In this document: positions 11,771 to 23,378 of the stretch, in pieces | How positions within the stretch are numbered: the stretch's first letter is position 1 | How the letters are laid out: each line of letters begins with the position of its first letter | NCBI GenBank assembly: GCA_947247005.1 | Contig: OX365948.1 | Location: 1,302,001 to 1,366,000, forward strand | DNA length: 64,000 nucleotides | Reading direction: 5' to 3' | Source: Spisula solida | Taxonomy: Eukaryota; Mollusca; Bivalvia; Venerida; Mactridae | Position numbers and translations under genes: made by a program | The notes under the pieces: generated by a model | What the model was told of the DNA's origin: nothing | The model's database searches: none | The model's input: only the letters and a program-made list of their open reading frames with translations

Positions 11771-12397
11771 GTATTTATATTATTTAGTTTGCACAGCACC
11801 GCATTGCGAGTACAAATGACGAACATATGTGTCACTGTACAAAAGACCCATGACTCATGCATAAAGTAGGACATATATGTAGTTGTTTGACTTGCACTAC
11901 AGAACAAGGTATTAACGGTAGACTATTGTTGAAAAATTTCAAGGCAATAGTGAGGAGAAATGTTGACATACGAAACAAACGGGGCCACATTTGTTCCAAA
12001 ATGTAGGAGGAAGTTACGTGTATAATTTAAAAGAGGCGGGTATTGATTGTGAACAAGTGCTGCAAGTTTCACCTAAACATTAAACTTCACGAAGACATTT
12101 CCTAAGTCCAAACATTTGTTGCAGCTTTCAAAGCAATAGCTTTGATAATTCAGGGGAAAGGTTGTCCTAAACATAAAATTTAACTAATCAACAACGATGA
12201 CGATCATGTGTCTTTCTTTACAAAACATTAGATAGCCTTCTAAAAAGGAATAATGTATTGGATTGTTGAACTTAGTGCTCATCGCAATGTGAATATTCAG
12301 CCATAATAAACAATTAGAAAGTTATTGTCATAATAAGACAAATCCAAAATGGACATGTTTTATCAATATCAATATCACTGACGTTTTATTTGAACGG

Positions 12398-12466
12398 ATC
12401 ACGGAGCTGTATACACACGATGGGACAGAAGCACGTGTCCAAATGGGACTGAATTGGTACATCATG
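12398..12466 (+). pseudogene. Gene B YTRW exon with lost acceptor
   Basis: 69 nt encoding DHGAVYTRWDRSTCP and ending in LVHH; the usual WGR is WDR. Preceded by GAACGG instead of GAACAG, so the AG dinucleotide is lost. Donor GTAGGC is weak. Confidence 0.7.
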
Positions 12467-13204
12467 GTAGGCCTATGTATTCGATCACAATTCGAATATA
12501 TGCAAATATCGGTCAATTAGTGACAACATCAAATACAAGATCAGTATTGTGTTCTATATAGTTTAGATGTTTGATGATATATTCAAGTTATATGTAACAT
12601 TGATTTTCATGTGTTAGATACGTCAATGAATATAGGCCTGCATCACATGAAAGTATACCTAAGTTTCATACTTATTTGATTATTTCATTCTTTAATTGTA
12701 AACAATATGAATGTTTTTTAATAAATGTAACAAACTATGTAATCACATGCATTGACATATTCTGTCTTGTGATATCAGGTTATCTAGCTCAAAACTTGTA
12801 CAATTAAATGACTCTAATTATATGTACGAGTAGTCTGGCGATGTATATGCAACTATAACACACACATAGGTTGTTGCGCAAGCCGATGTCTTTAACTGAA
12901 ATGTTTTTTATACAAACGAACACTCTTTCTTGCTAAATACTGAATAAATGGTAAATAAATGAGCGATTTATTGGAGCAATGTGACGTTCGAATAGTTAAC
13001 CGCAGATGGAGAGAGGATATATTCGGTAATAGGCATACAACTTTTCGTATTTATATCAGTATTCATTGTCATTTTACAGCAATAGTCGTTTCTTTTTTAT
13101 CACCCCACGTGATATATATATATACATGTATATTGATCCCATGACTCTAGACGATGCTATCTTAAAACTTAAGCTATACATGGAAATATCGTTTCTTCAT
13201 TTAG

Positions 13205-13680
13205 GTTATATTGCTGGTAAACATTATGATGATTCTGGAAGTGGCTCTGACACCTTATGCCTTCACTATAGTCCAACTTGGGGGAAATATAAGGACAACA
13301 TTGATGGTTCTAGGGGTCGTATTTACGGAACAGAAATTGATATAGAAGAACCAAATCATATATTCCCATAAGCGGTGAATCAAAACGATCTACCATGTGT
13401 GGTATGCAAATCTACCAGAAAGACATCAACAATGATTCCAGCTCGTACTGACTGCAGTTCCGGGTGGACATCAGAATATACAGGTTATTTAACGTCTGGT
13501 TTACGTGGGTATGGGTCCTACGACAATGTCTGCTTAGATGCACTCCCAGAATTTCTACCCCATGGAGGCACCAATGATAATCAACATATTTTGTATCTTG
13601 TTGAAGCGCAGTGTGGCTCCCTACCATGTCCACCGTATGTGAATGGTCGTGAGTTAGCATGTGCTGTATGTACTATTTAA
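13205..13680 (+). pseudogene. Gene B terminal exon with in-frame TAA
   Basis: 476 nt as in gene A, after acceptor TTTAG|GT. Reads GYIAGKHY to HIFP, then TAA at 13369-13371, then AVNQNDLPCVVC through CAVCTI and its normal stop. All nine domain cysteines remain. Confidence 0.78.
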
Positions 13681-13699
13681 TGTCCAAATTGAAATAAAT

Positions 13700-15868
13700 G
13701 GTCCTACTACTTTTAGATATTGTTAATTATTTTCCTGTGTCGTGTTTGCAATAAATATATATATAACACAAAGGAACGTCAGTGTATCTACTTAGACTTG
13801 ATATGTCAGTACATTTGCACATAGTCTGGCTCTTTACATGTACATGTATGTGTGTATGTATTACAAATGTATAAAGGCTCAGCAAGAAGATAACGACAGA
13901 ACACCAATCAAGAAATAGAATGCTCACACTTAACCATTGCACACTAATGATCTAATTTGGACGTAAACCATGCATTGTTTGTCAGATAGGTGTTAAATCA
14001 TCTAGCAATCTATACTCCTCATGCTTATAACATGTGTAATGTGTGCAGAACCAGGATACAAAGTAAAACAAATAGTACACATTCTCAGGAGCAACAATAT
14101 TTGTATGGAAGCATGTTTGAAGCAGATCCGATTAATATCTCAGATCAGGACAAGCCAACTAATTTTATGTGTGATAGACCTCAACTCCATGGAATGACAT
14201 GCATGACAAACAAAAACATTTCTAGAGGCAAATCTGTTACGACAAATGCTAGGTTGTCCTCCAATGAACATTAAGTTAAAATGTGTTTTTATTGTACATC
14301 ATTGTGTACATAATTATACAAAGTTACATATAGTCAAGAATAACTATATATATAACCATAGTTAGCTTAAGAAAAAGATATTTCGTCCGATCAAATTTGC
14401 AACATCGACAGCCCGATTTCATAGACACATTTCAATTAAACAAATTTAGCAAAAAAAGAGTCAATATTGAATCAGAGGTGTGTTTTTTCATGTGGAGCGA
14501 AATTATTTCTGGAGATCACCAATTGTTAGTAAATTTAAAGTTGTGTAATGGAAAAATTGATCATTCACAGGGTGATCAAAAACCAACATAGTACACAATA
14601 GGTATAAGATGGCAACTCCAATTTTCACTAAATAACCTAGATTTGACAGACATCCTCGCTCTATTCACAATAAAAACAACAAACTGAAGTAAAACCAGAG
14701 TTATATCCTTTTAAACTTTTATGTCAAAACGTGACCGTGTAAGCCGAATTAAAAATACGGGACAGTCCTGAAAACAATGGCTAAACTAGAGACGGTAGCA
14801 CTCATCAGAAACAGCATAGCACGAACTACTGAACAGCTACAAAAACACATCCTACTCCGACAGCCTGCCGCCTTTGTCAGTCAAACAAATCTGAAGCAAG
14901 AACCAAAAGACAAGAACAGAACAAGAGGACGAACACGTATGGTACACACGACAAAGACAACCCACAAACAACACTCAATACTCAACAGATTAAATACACA
15001 TGTACATATACATGTGCATGTTCATTTGGAATAAACAATATGCCGTCTTACATTGCAGACGGGCACGTTGCAAATGAAGTCAGTTTCACAAAAAGGCACG
15101 ACAGCTTCACTTGTTTCTAATTTTCTTTTTATGCCCCAGCATTGCCCGGCATCTAGTATGCGGGAGGTATACAGTAATTGTCCCGTCCGTCCGTCCGCCC
15201 GTTCGTTTGAAAACTGAAAATATTGACCAAACTTTCAAGGGCTTGAAACTCAATTTGTTCAAAGTCTTCCGCCTTGGCAAGGACAGCAACAAACTCGGTG
15301 GAGGCGTAATACATCCAACAAATCCACCAAAATGTAATAATTTCTAGAGAGTTAGTCTCGATACATTATAAATATACATGTATTTAACAAAGTCTGACAT
15401 ATAAGCAACATGATTTACCAATGCCCTACAACGAGAGTAGTAGGTACATGAAGAAAAGCTCATGTTACATTTTCTCATCATGGTTACATGTTAAACCAAT
15501 CATTTTGGTTAACCTGCCATTTTCTTCCTGTAATACATAAATCAGTCTTTTTCGTGTGTCTACCTGTTCCCATGTATCTCCGCCTTTGTTCTGAAACTGT
15601 ATTTACATGTAACACTGAATTAAAGGTTTTTAAATCCAAGTTGTCAAAATAGCGTTATCTCAGAGAATCGCAGTTTTGTTAATGGAAGAATCAAATACAG
15701 ACATACTTTATTCATAGTAAACACTAAGGTGATTATGTCATTGCTTACATGTAGGCAATACGAAATTATACGAAATCATAATATCCAGTTATGTAGGCTG
15801 TAGATAGCCTAAAACCAGCACACAGTTTAATTGTCCATTCACAAATAGCAATATTAGTTGTCAGCTTA
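13700..15868. other. Intergenic stretch between B and the gene C promoter
   Basis: Two plus-strand open frames (13990-14274, 94 aa; 14777-15034, 85 aa) match no family I recognise; neither has a splice or promoter context that supports a gene. A GTCC-rich run lies at 15180-15200 inside what looks like a dispersed repeat. Confidence 0.45.
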
Positions 15869-15900
15869 AAGTATAACATCTGCGGCGTGCCATAACAACA
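15869..15900 (+). promoter_or_regulatory. Displaced promoter motif of gene C
   Basis: AGTATAACATCTGCGGCGTG followed by CCATAACAACA closely matches 31128-31160 upstream of gene D and 10821-10845 upstream of gene B. It stood about 85 bp from the gene C start before the 3004-bp element inserted between them. Confidence 0.6.
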
Positions 15901-15908
15901 CTTTGAAC

Positions 15909-15913
15909 ATAAA
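15909..15913. repeat. Target-site duplication ATAAA, left copy
   Basis: Matches 18918-18922 on the other side of the foldback element exactly. Confidence 0.7.
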
Positions 15914-18900
15914 CACTGTGTGGTAGCCTGTACGCCCAAAAATGCGCTGTGCATTCAAGATGGCGGACGACAAACGCGAGCAAAGTAAGTGTATTTTGTT
16001 TTCGACCCAATCTTTTTAAATATGACAACCTACATTGTGAATGAATTATGAAATGAAAGAGCTTAAATTGGCGATTCTAAAGGGACTATCCGTTTATGAT
16101 GAAATGCCAAAGTATTTCTGTAAAGTTTAACTGAACCCGATGTTTTGTGAAAGTTGAAAAGTGAATCGAGAGACAAGAAGAAAATTGACGATATTTTCCC
16201 CAGTAAGAATACCAGTACAAAAATAATCACCCAAATATGTAGAAATCGTCCTACCCGGCTAGCGGCGAAAGTTCTTTCTGTTCTTTCGATGTTACATTCG
16301 GATGCCAATTTCCTTTTATGTCATAATCATATTGTTATTAAAACGTTAGAGTGACGTCATGTTTTCTTTTTATTCTACAGATTTTTGATGCGCAGTCAAA
16401 GGCATACGTTGTAGAAAATGATGGAAGAGAAGGTTGATGACGAAACGTAAATATTTTATTGTATTGCTATTCTTCAATGCCTGCGATATATATAGTGTTT
16501 GAACTTTCCATCCTGATGTCCGTCTCAGCACATGTTTGGAAGGGGGTATCGATTCCACGAATTAGCAAATTCCAAAAAAAAGGGTAATTTACTAATTTCC
16601 TAGGGCTGCTTTTAGCAGTTCAGCCGTTCAGCCACCCTTTTACATTTTAACTTCACATAGTCATTGGGCTACCTTAGGAAACCTGCACTCGAGTCTCATT
16701 TGGGAGACCATTTCTCTCCTGGTTGGTGGGAGCCAACCTCGATCTGCGGCCCCCCAGGAATATCGAACAAGTGCAGACACAGCTAGCCCTCACATGAACC
16801 ACTTGACAAATTGGTCTAGTGGAGCATGCGGGTTATTCTTGCTCAGAAAATTTATGTAGTGGTCCAGACTGGGGTTGAACTCGGGACCTCTCGATCCCGA
16901 AGAGCGCGCAGTTCGTTTAGGCCATCGCACCCCACTTTAAATAACATTTGACTTATTTAAAAGTCAAATATTTATAACAACGTTTGGCTGTTAACAGACA
17001 GACCTTTTCGTACACTGATAGTCTTTTTCTGTATTCATATTACTTTTCTGTAGTACTTAAGGATGTTTGAGCGGTTTGGATTCCTCCCTTAGATGTTGTT
17101 CAATTTTTGCAAGGAAGTAGAGACATCTATTCTGACACAAAATATGATGTAAAAACACTTGGTCACGGAACTCGTTTTCCGAGTAATCAGCCCTATTTGA
17201 AGTGTGTATGAATTATTTTTATAATTACATTGACATTGGTAAATTGGTGGTGGTGTTCAAATTTGACAAATTTATTTGATATTTGAGATCTAAATAATAA
17301 AATATTGTTCAATATAGTTTGGGTACACATTGTTATACAAGGTCAAGAGACCAAAAATGGTATATTTAATTTTGTTCTCATATATATCGCCTTTCTACCC
17401 CACCCACTTCATATTTTTAATGCAGCAAAAGAGCACCCAGGTAAAATCCTTATAACATTTTTTCCCGCATTAAACTGTTTTCATTATTTTGTGAAATAAG
17501 TCTAGTGATATAAACTTCAAAATTATGCAATAAACATATATGTCACATGATGTATCTTGTTCGCAAATTTTGGTTAAATGGGGCTAAAATGCTGAGAAAA
17601 TCAATGAAAACGCTAAAAATAAAATTTATTGGACATGTATATATCGCGAAAACACATAAACGCACAATAAACAAACATTACTAAACGAATCTGACACCTA
17701 TTTTGTAATGTAATATGGTTTTCGGAATGTCAACCGTCATTTCGATTGGTATTCTCCATTGTTTGCATAAAACTTATCAAAACTGTTCAATTTGATTTGT
17801 TTTGGATTATTTTGGCACATTCTTACATTTGTAAGGCTCATAACGTACTAATAACGTACTATGACAAATGACACATGCGCACTACACCGCTCCAGCATCT
17901 ATAAGCTGTTTCAGATGTTCATACGATTTACTTTTTGACCTGATTTTAAAGAAAGATAACCCTTGTGTGTTTTTTTTCAGATTCATATATCAATGCTATT
18001 ACTGTGAGTATGGTGGTAAAGGGGACGATTGCTTTTGGCGATTCGTGTAATGATAATTTTACCGATATGTGTGGATGGCCGACGGTATGTGTGGATGGTC
18101 GACGATCAAATGACCGACGGTCCAGTAACTGTGTTGTATAATAGCAAAACAATGAAATACTTATATAAGTATCAACGTTTCTGCATCAACCTGCTCTGTC
18201 GTCATTTACTACAACGTATACCTTTGATTGATTGATAAAAAATATGCAGAATAAAAATTAAACATGATGTCACTCTTACGTTTTAATAACAATATGATTA
18301 TGACATAAAAAGAAATTGGCATCTGAATGTTACATCGAAAGACCAGAAAGAAATTTCGCCACCAGCTCAATCAGTTCAAAATTGCACAGCGCTGCACAGA
18401 TTTTTGGCTAGTTCTGCAGCACAGCGCTATACAGAAATTGCATTCACAGCACTATACAGTGGTATGTTTGTTATTGTTCACGTTTTGCACAGCACAGTAC
18501 AGTAGCCAAAATTTCAAACCTTTCAAACATCTTTCTAAGTGATTTTTTATCAGAAAACAATGGGTACATGTGACGCGATGGACAATTTCTACATATTTGG
18601 GTGATTATTTATGTACTGGTATTCTTACTGGGGAAAATATCGTCAATTTTCTTCTTGTCTTTCGATTCACTTTTCAACTTTCACAAAACATCGGGTTCAG
18701 TTAAACTTTACAGAAATACGATGGCATTTCATCACAAACGGATAGTCCCTTTAGAATCGCCAATTTAAGCTCTTTCATTTCATAATTCATTCACGATGTA
18801 GGTTGTCATATTTAAAAAGATTGGGTCGAAAACAAAAAACACTTACTTTGCTAGCGTTTGTCGTCCGCCATCTTGAATCCACAGTGCATTTTTAGGCATA

Positions 18901-18917
18901 CAGGCTACCACACAGTG
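15914..18917. mobile_element. Foldback DNA transposon, CACTGTG ends, 5-bp TSD, inserted in the gene C promoter
   Basis: The ends are inverted repeats starting CACTGTGTGGTAGCCTGTA. The arms are long: 15914-16475 on the left and 18135-18917 on the right, the right one carrying an extra segment of about 230 bp (near 18345-18585). ATAAA flanks both sides. Removing the element restores an upstream region that aligns with that of paralogue B, which confirms both boundaries. The loop (16476-18134) holds a tRNA-derived SINE and no transposase. Each arm contains an exon-like start, ATGGCGGACGACAAACGC, with a nearby GTAAGT; the right arm copy has a TAG right after it. A CAC terminus plus 5-bp duplication is characteristic of the Transib/RAG-like group, but without a transposase this is only a suggestion. 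Confidence 0.75.
16600..16937 (-). mobile_element. tRNA-derived SINE copy 1
   Basis: On the minus strand a tRNA-like head near 16937-16860 has a B box (GAGTTCAACCCC), followed by a body shared with 40008-40250 (blocks such as TTTCTCTCCTGGTTGGT). It lies in the loop of the foldback element, so it inserted there or was carried along. Confidence 0.6.
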
Positions 18918-18922
18918 ATAAA
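18918..18922. repeat. Target-site duplication ATAAA, right copy
   Basis: Pair of 15909-15913. Confidence 0.7.
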
Positions 18923-18966
18923 GTCATGTGAGATATATATTTCGTTCATACACAAACGCGTTCATC

Positions 18967-19158
18967 ATGATGATGGTAATAGTTTTGATTGTTACTATTC
19001 AAGGCATATTTGCTGATGCCGCTACTGAGAAACCGAAGGAGAAGATGATGATATAGCGAGTGAGCTGATGACACTTAAAGCTGAACTGGCGGCAACGACT
19101 AAGCGACTTGAGACTGTTCTAGCAAAGGTGAATTCTCTAGAAACGTCTCAACAAAACG
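18967..19158 (+). pseudogene. Gene C leader exon with 19-bp frameshifting deletion
   Basis: Starts with three ATG codons and a signal peptide (MMMVIVLIVTIQGIFADAA). After GAGAAG, a stretch of 19 nt found in B (the RLLLHS coding part) is missing. 192 nt remain; adding 19 gives 211, the phase-1 length expected. TAG at 19054. Confidence 0.75.
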
Positions 19159-19756
19159 GTATTTACGTCATTTATTTAACTTCGTTATTTTTTATCTATT
19201 CATCTGTTCGTCGTATCAAGAGCAACAGACTGTATTTTTTTTAAAAAAAGTTATCGTCCAGTTTATTTCAGATATTTAACGGAAATGGCGAAACTTCAAG
19301 TATAAATTTATTGACGTTTCGGACGTCTTTTGCACGATTCCTGCATACAGGATTTATTTGTGGTAGATCTAGTGTCATGAAACATATTATCAGAAAGATA
19401 ATTTATCGAGAAATATTACTGAATTCAATTATTTGAAATCGGCGAGTAAATAAAAAAAGTTATGTGGTCATAATCAATGTACGGTCTGATTCTGGGACTT
19501 GGCCCAAATACGGCGCCAAATTTGCGGCGTCAGGTGACTTCTATCAATAAGCTTATATTCCTTTAGATTTGTTACCATCCGTGTTTAATGTCATTCAAAG
19601 CATCCACAACACTTTATCCATTACACCACGATTACAACAAATACTGCTCGAATAGTTCAAACTAACCGCATTCAATATTGGGTAGAGTATAATCTATAGT
19701 CGGATAGTACATGTTTCTTTCAAAATCGTTTTTGTCTTCATTTAAATTGTTTATAC
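19159..19756. other. Intron sequence of gene C before the twin transposons
   Basis: No exon recognised. The extra coiled-coil exon of gene D has no counterpart here. Confidence 0.5.
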
Positions 19757-19761
19757 AATTA

Positions 19762-22700
19762 CAGGGTGACGAATCACGTGACTTTTTGGGGTTTACCGGT
19801 GCAAATTCATAGATGTCAACAAGCTCGGTAAGTGACGTTTTTTTGCAAATAAACGTTCTAAATGAACTTGTTTTTCATTTTCTCGTAGCGCATAAAAGAC
19901 AGCTTACGCTGCTCGTCATGCCAATATTAAATATTCCACAAAACTCTACTTAATAAACACGCTTACCTTGGCCAAAATATGACATGTTGAGAATTCGCCG
20001 TAGACTGTATGCTGCACGCAACGTGCATTTATGATTTTTAAACATTTCATCGTAATTGAGTTGATTTTGTAAGGAGATAGTGAAGTCCAAAGTATATTTT
20101 GTATGCCAAAAGTGTTTGAATAACATTAAATGCATGTATGTTATAAAATGGAAACTTTGTGAACATTTCAAGTTTTGCTGTCGTAAACGTGATTAAAGTA
20201 AGATGCTGCTTGCAACGTGTAAACCATTACGGTTCAACTAATTATTCTGTTTGCAGTTATAAAGTCAATGTAACATATCCTTTATGTTTGTTCAAGCCAA
20301 TTCATATACATTGTATTGATTAATTTCAAGATATAACAGTTTCATGATTATAAAATTTTAGTGAGATATTTTTTAGTTCCTGTTATTTGTCTGTACTCCT
20401 AACAAAACATTTTTCACCCGATCGTCTTCAAACTTAGTGACAATGTTTATGGGCATAATATCTAGGTCAATGTCAAGTACAGGCCAAATCAGCCCAGTCC
20501 TTCTTGGGTAATGGTTTTTCAATAACTAAAAAAATGTGAAATTGGCCTTGTCTGTACTCTAGTTCAAACAGTTTTCATAGGATCGTCTTCAAACTTGTTT
20601 ACATTATTTATGGGCATTGTATCTACTATCTAGGCTAAGTGCAGTTATAGGGCGATTGTTAAGGCCTTCGTGGGTTATGGTCCAATAATTACCAAAGTAA
20701 TTGACATTGTTCTCTAGTTCAAAGAGTTTTCATCTGCTTATCTTGAACGTTCGTGACAATGTATATGGGCATAATATCTAGGCCAAGTTTAATTGAAGGT
20801 CGAATCAGCCCATGCCTTCTTGGGTTGTGGTCCTTTAATTACCACAAAATGTGAAAATTCCCTTGTCTGTACTCTCATTCAAACAGTTCTCAACTGGTCA
20901 TCTTCAATCGTGTTGACATTGTTTATGAGCATAATATCTAGACCAAGTTCAAGTATAGTCCAAATCATCCAAGGCCTTCTTGTAGGATAGCCTATTAATT
21001 ACCAAAAACAATGTGAAATAGGCCAAGTTGGATTATTTTGTGAAATTTATTTTCATTCACTATTCCCCAGGCGGGCGTATTTTATGACATTTTGCTCTTG
21101 TTTATTAATAAAATGACCGTTTTGATATTATTTGAGGGCTAGGACACAGGACATAATCACTCATTAGCAATAAATGTAAATCCCAGATAACCAAAACTAT
21201 CATCCATTCACCATGTTGTTACATTTTGATCATTAAATCATGATATATGGACAGGCACATTTTATAATATTAATTATTATTACAGATTCTGTTGTAAAGA
21301 GCATTCCTAGCAGGCACCTGTTAGTGAAAATGGATGCTACCATTTGACTATTATTCTAGCTGGCTGGACAGTAACATGTTAATCAATTGATGAAGCTGCG
21401 ACTGAATATTACAAGCACTGGACTTACGTGATAGGTTAAATTTAACAGGATTAATTCATCTTTGTGCTGCATGAACGTTTATTTGAAGAAATATATATAA
21501 AATCCAATCAACAGAAATATTATGGCTCAGAGGGAATTTCTTGGAATTAATATGTTTGAAAGTTTACAACATGTACCCTTTACATTATGTTGTATTCCAA
21601 CAGCTTTTAACAGTCTAGTCAATGTGCATACTCCACTGAAGGAGACCACTCACAAATGGCATTTGTGAATTAAAAGCTCTATGGCGAAAAAACATTAAAA
21701 CTGTATTGCTATTAATTTTATTTATTACATGTATCGCAAATACTGATTATGTATATGTAACTTTTAATGTATAAATAATATGTTTGTCATTAAAAAGCTT
21801 ATTCAAATACATAAACAAGTATCATATTTATATATCTCATAAACAAAGATGAACAGTTAAACTTCACTTAAAGGCCATCTCAGAACCTAAACCATTATTG
21901 TGTATGTTACTTTCCACGATTTCACAGTTGTATACTTCTAATATTAAGACCAAATCTATAATAAGTGCATTTTCAAAGTACCAATGGCGGTCTTATTAGT
22001 GAGGTTTTACTGTGACACGTGGCATATATAAAACAGCAGTCTGTAATCTATTAGCTGCTGCAATGGTTAGTGCGCTGGATTTGTATCCCGGCAATCCGGC
22101 TGTGAACCGATTTCTAAGGGGCAATCTCATTATTACCCTTTCTTTTGCACGTAATAACATCATTGTCATCCGCTTATCACTATCTACAAAAGTTAGCCTC
22201 ACATACGAGTACATCTCCATGAACTCTCATCTGGTTTTCAACTGTCTCAATGAAGTGTGCAATTGCTACATGAACTGGCATCGGTTCAAGTATAGTCTCT
22301 ATCATATCAATAGACACATTTGTCATGTTTGATTTTGCTAGTTTTTTCCTAGCTTCATTGTGCTTTCCTTCTTTTCCTTCCTTGTACACATTTCTCATGG
22401 TTCCTGTCAATACATGAGAAGAACCAACACAGAACACTAAGTGAGATGACTGAAACAGCTATCGACAGTGTCATGTTGATTGTTGTGGTCTAAGATTTGT
22501 TCAATTCCATATTGAATATTTTCATAAGCACCTTCTGTTTCTGTGTGTTCACACTTTGTGCAGTTTAATTAAGTGAAATAACTACACACTGGTGGATATA
22601 TTAAAGTAGGTTTTATTGATGATTTCAAAATCGTCATAACGGGTGTAGATTATTACTTCCATTTAACCGGCTCGTGACTTCATCCATGGTGTCAACCATA

Positions 22701-23358
22701 CGTTCTTAATTAGAATTGGGGACGTGACTGTAAACATCCTCCACATCCGACACAAAGACAACCATTATTTTCGTCGCTTTTCCATGACATACTATCTGCA
22801 AAATAATTGATATTATTAGTTAGTAAATTCAATACTATGGATTACTAACTAGTATAAAGCTTGTGTTATGTTAACTTTTGTGTTTTAAAGGTATCCAAAG
22901 AAAAATTATCACGTTTACTACAGCAATCTCTAAATTCACGTTTACGACAGCATTTCTCCAAATGTCACTTTAATCATGCAGAAACGTCAATTTATGATAA
23001 ATAAAGATAGCCATATAATACATGAACGTATTCGAATGGTTTGATACACAGTTAACCTACTAAATACAACATTTTACGGTAAACTGAAATGGGAAATGTA
23101 ATTTCACGTCGCATGCAGCACGATTGTTTACATCAGTTTCTTTACTCGTCAATTTTGGCCAACGATTGCGTCCAAATTAGGAAGAGAATCCTTTAAGTTT
23201 GAACATGGTTAGAAGCAGAATGCTTATCTGTCTTTTATGCACTGCAAAATATTAAGAATCGTGTACGAACAATTAGAGATATTGGCAAAAAACAGGTCTT
23301 ACCGATGACTTAGCTCCTTTCAGTATCCGTGCGTAAACCCCGTTGATTCGTCACCCTG
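19762..23358. mobile_element. Twin DNA transposon copy 1 (3597 bp, CAGGGTGACG ends, TSD AATTA)
   Basis: Bounded by inverted repeats CAGGGTGACGAATCA; similarity continues after a gap (GGGGTTTAC on both ends). Flanked by AATTA at 19757-19761 and 23359-23363. No open frame longer than about 106 codons and no transposase motif, so it is probably non-autonomous. Inside are four diverged tandem monomers of about 155-160 bp (near 20390-21030). It has the same length as copy 2 and only about four differences from it. The CAG start recalls hAT elements, which normally make 8-bp duplications; the family is undetermined. Confidence 0.82.
20390..21030. repeat. Four diverged ~157-bp tandem monomers inside transposon copy 1
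   Basis: Each monomer has a block like CATCGTCTTCAAACTTGT.. TTATGGGCATAATATCTAGG.. CCTTCTTGGGTTATGGTCC. Starts fall near 20425, 20581, 20736 and 20899. The same array occurs at +3617 in copy 2. Confidence 0.7.
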
Positions 23359-23378
23359 AATTAGCATTGCGTTATTAT

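Larger units (their letters stand above)
10922..13680 (+). pseudogene. Gene B: broken copy of the secreted coiled-coil / C4-domain family
   Basis: All parts are present in order: leader exon 10922-11153, decayed extra coiled-coil exon 11690-11770, YTRW exon 12398-12466 and terminal exon 13205-13680. Three lesions stand out. The acceptor before the coiled-coil exon reads TTG where D has CAG. The acceptor before the YTRW exon reads CGG where C has CAG. The terminal exon has an in-frame TAA at 13369-13371 where A encodes a tyrosine. The rest of the terminal exon stays in frame to its normal stop, and an AATAAA lies at 13693. The open frames on both sides of the stop suggest recent inactivation; a sequencing error cannot explain all three changes. 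Transcripts skipping the symmetric YTRW exon would still meet the stop. Confidence 0.75.

Noticed and set aside
14777..15034. 85-codon basic frame followed by AATAAA
   Set aside because: No recognisable domain and low-complexity end; chance cannot be excluded.
22060..22135. tRNA-like stretch inside transposon copy 1 (also at 25677)
   Set aside because: Resembles an A box (GGTTAGTGCGC), but the B box is unconvincing and no cloverleaf forms.
22180..22437. 85-codon minus-strand frame in the twin transposons as transposase remnant
   Set aside because: No DDE, zinc-finger or other known motif; both copies are simply duplicates, so conservation between them means nothing.
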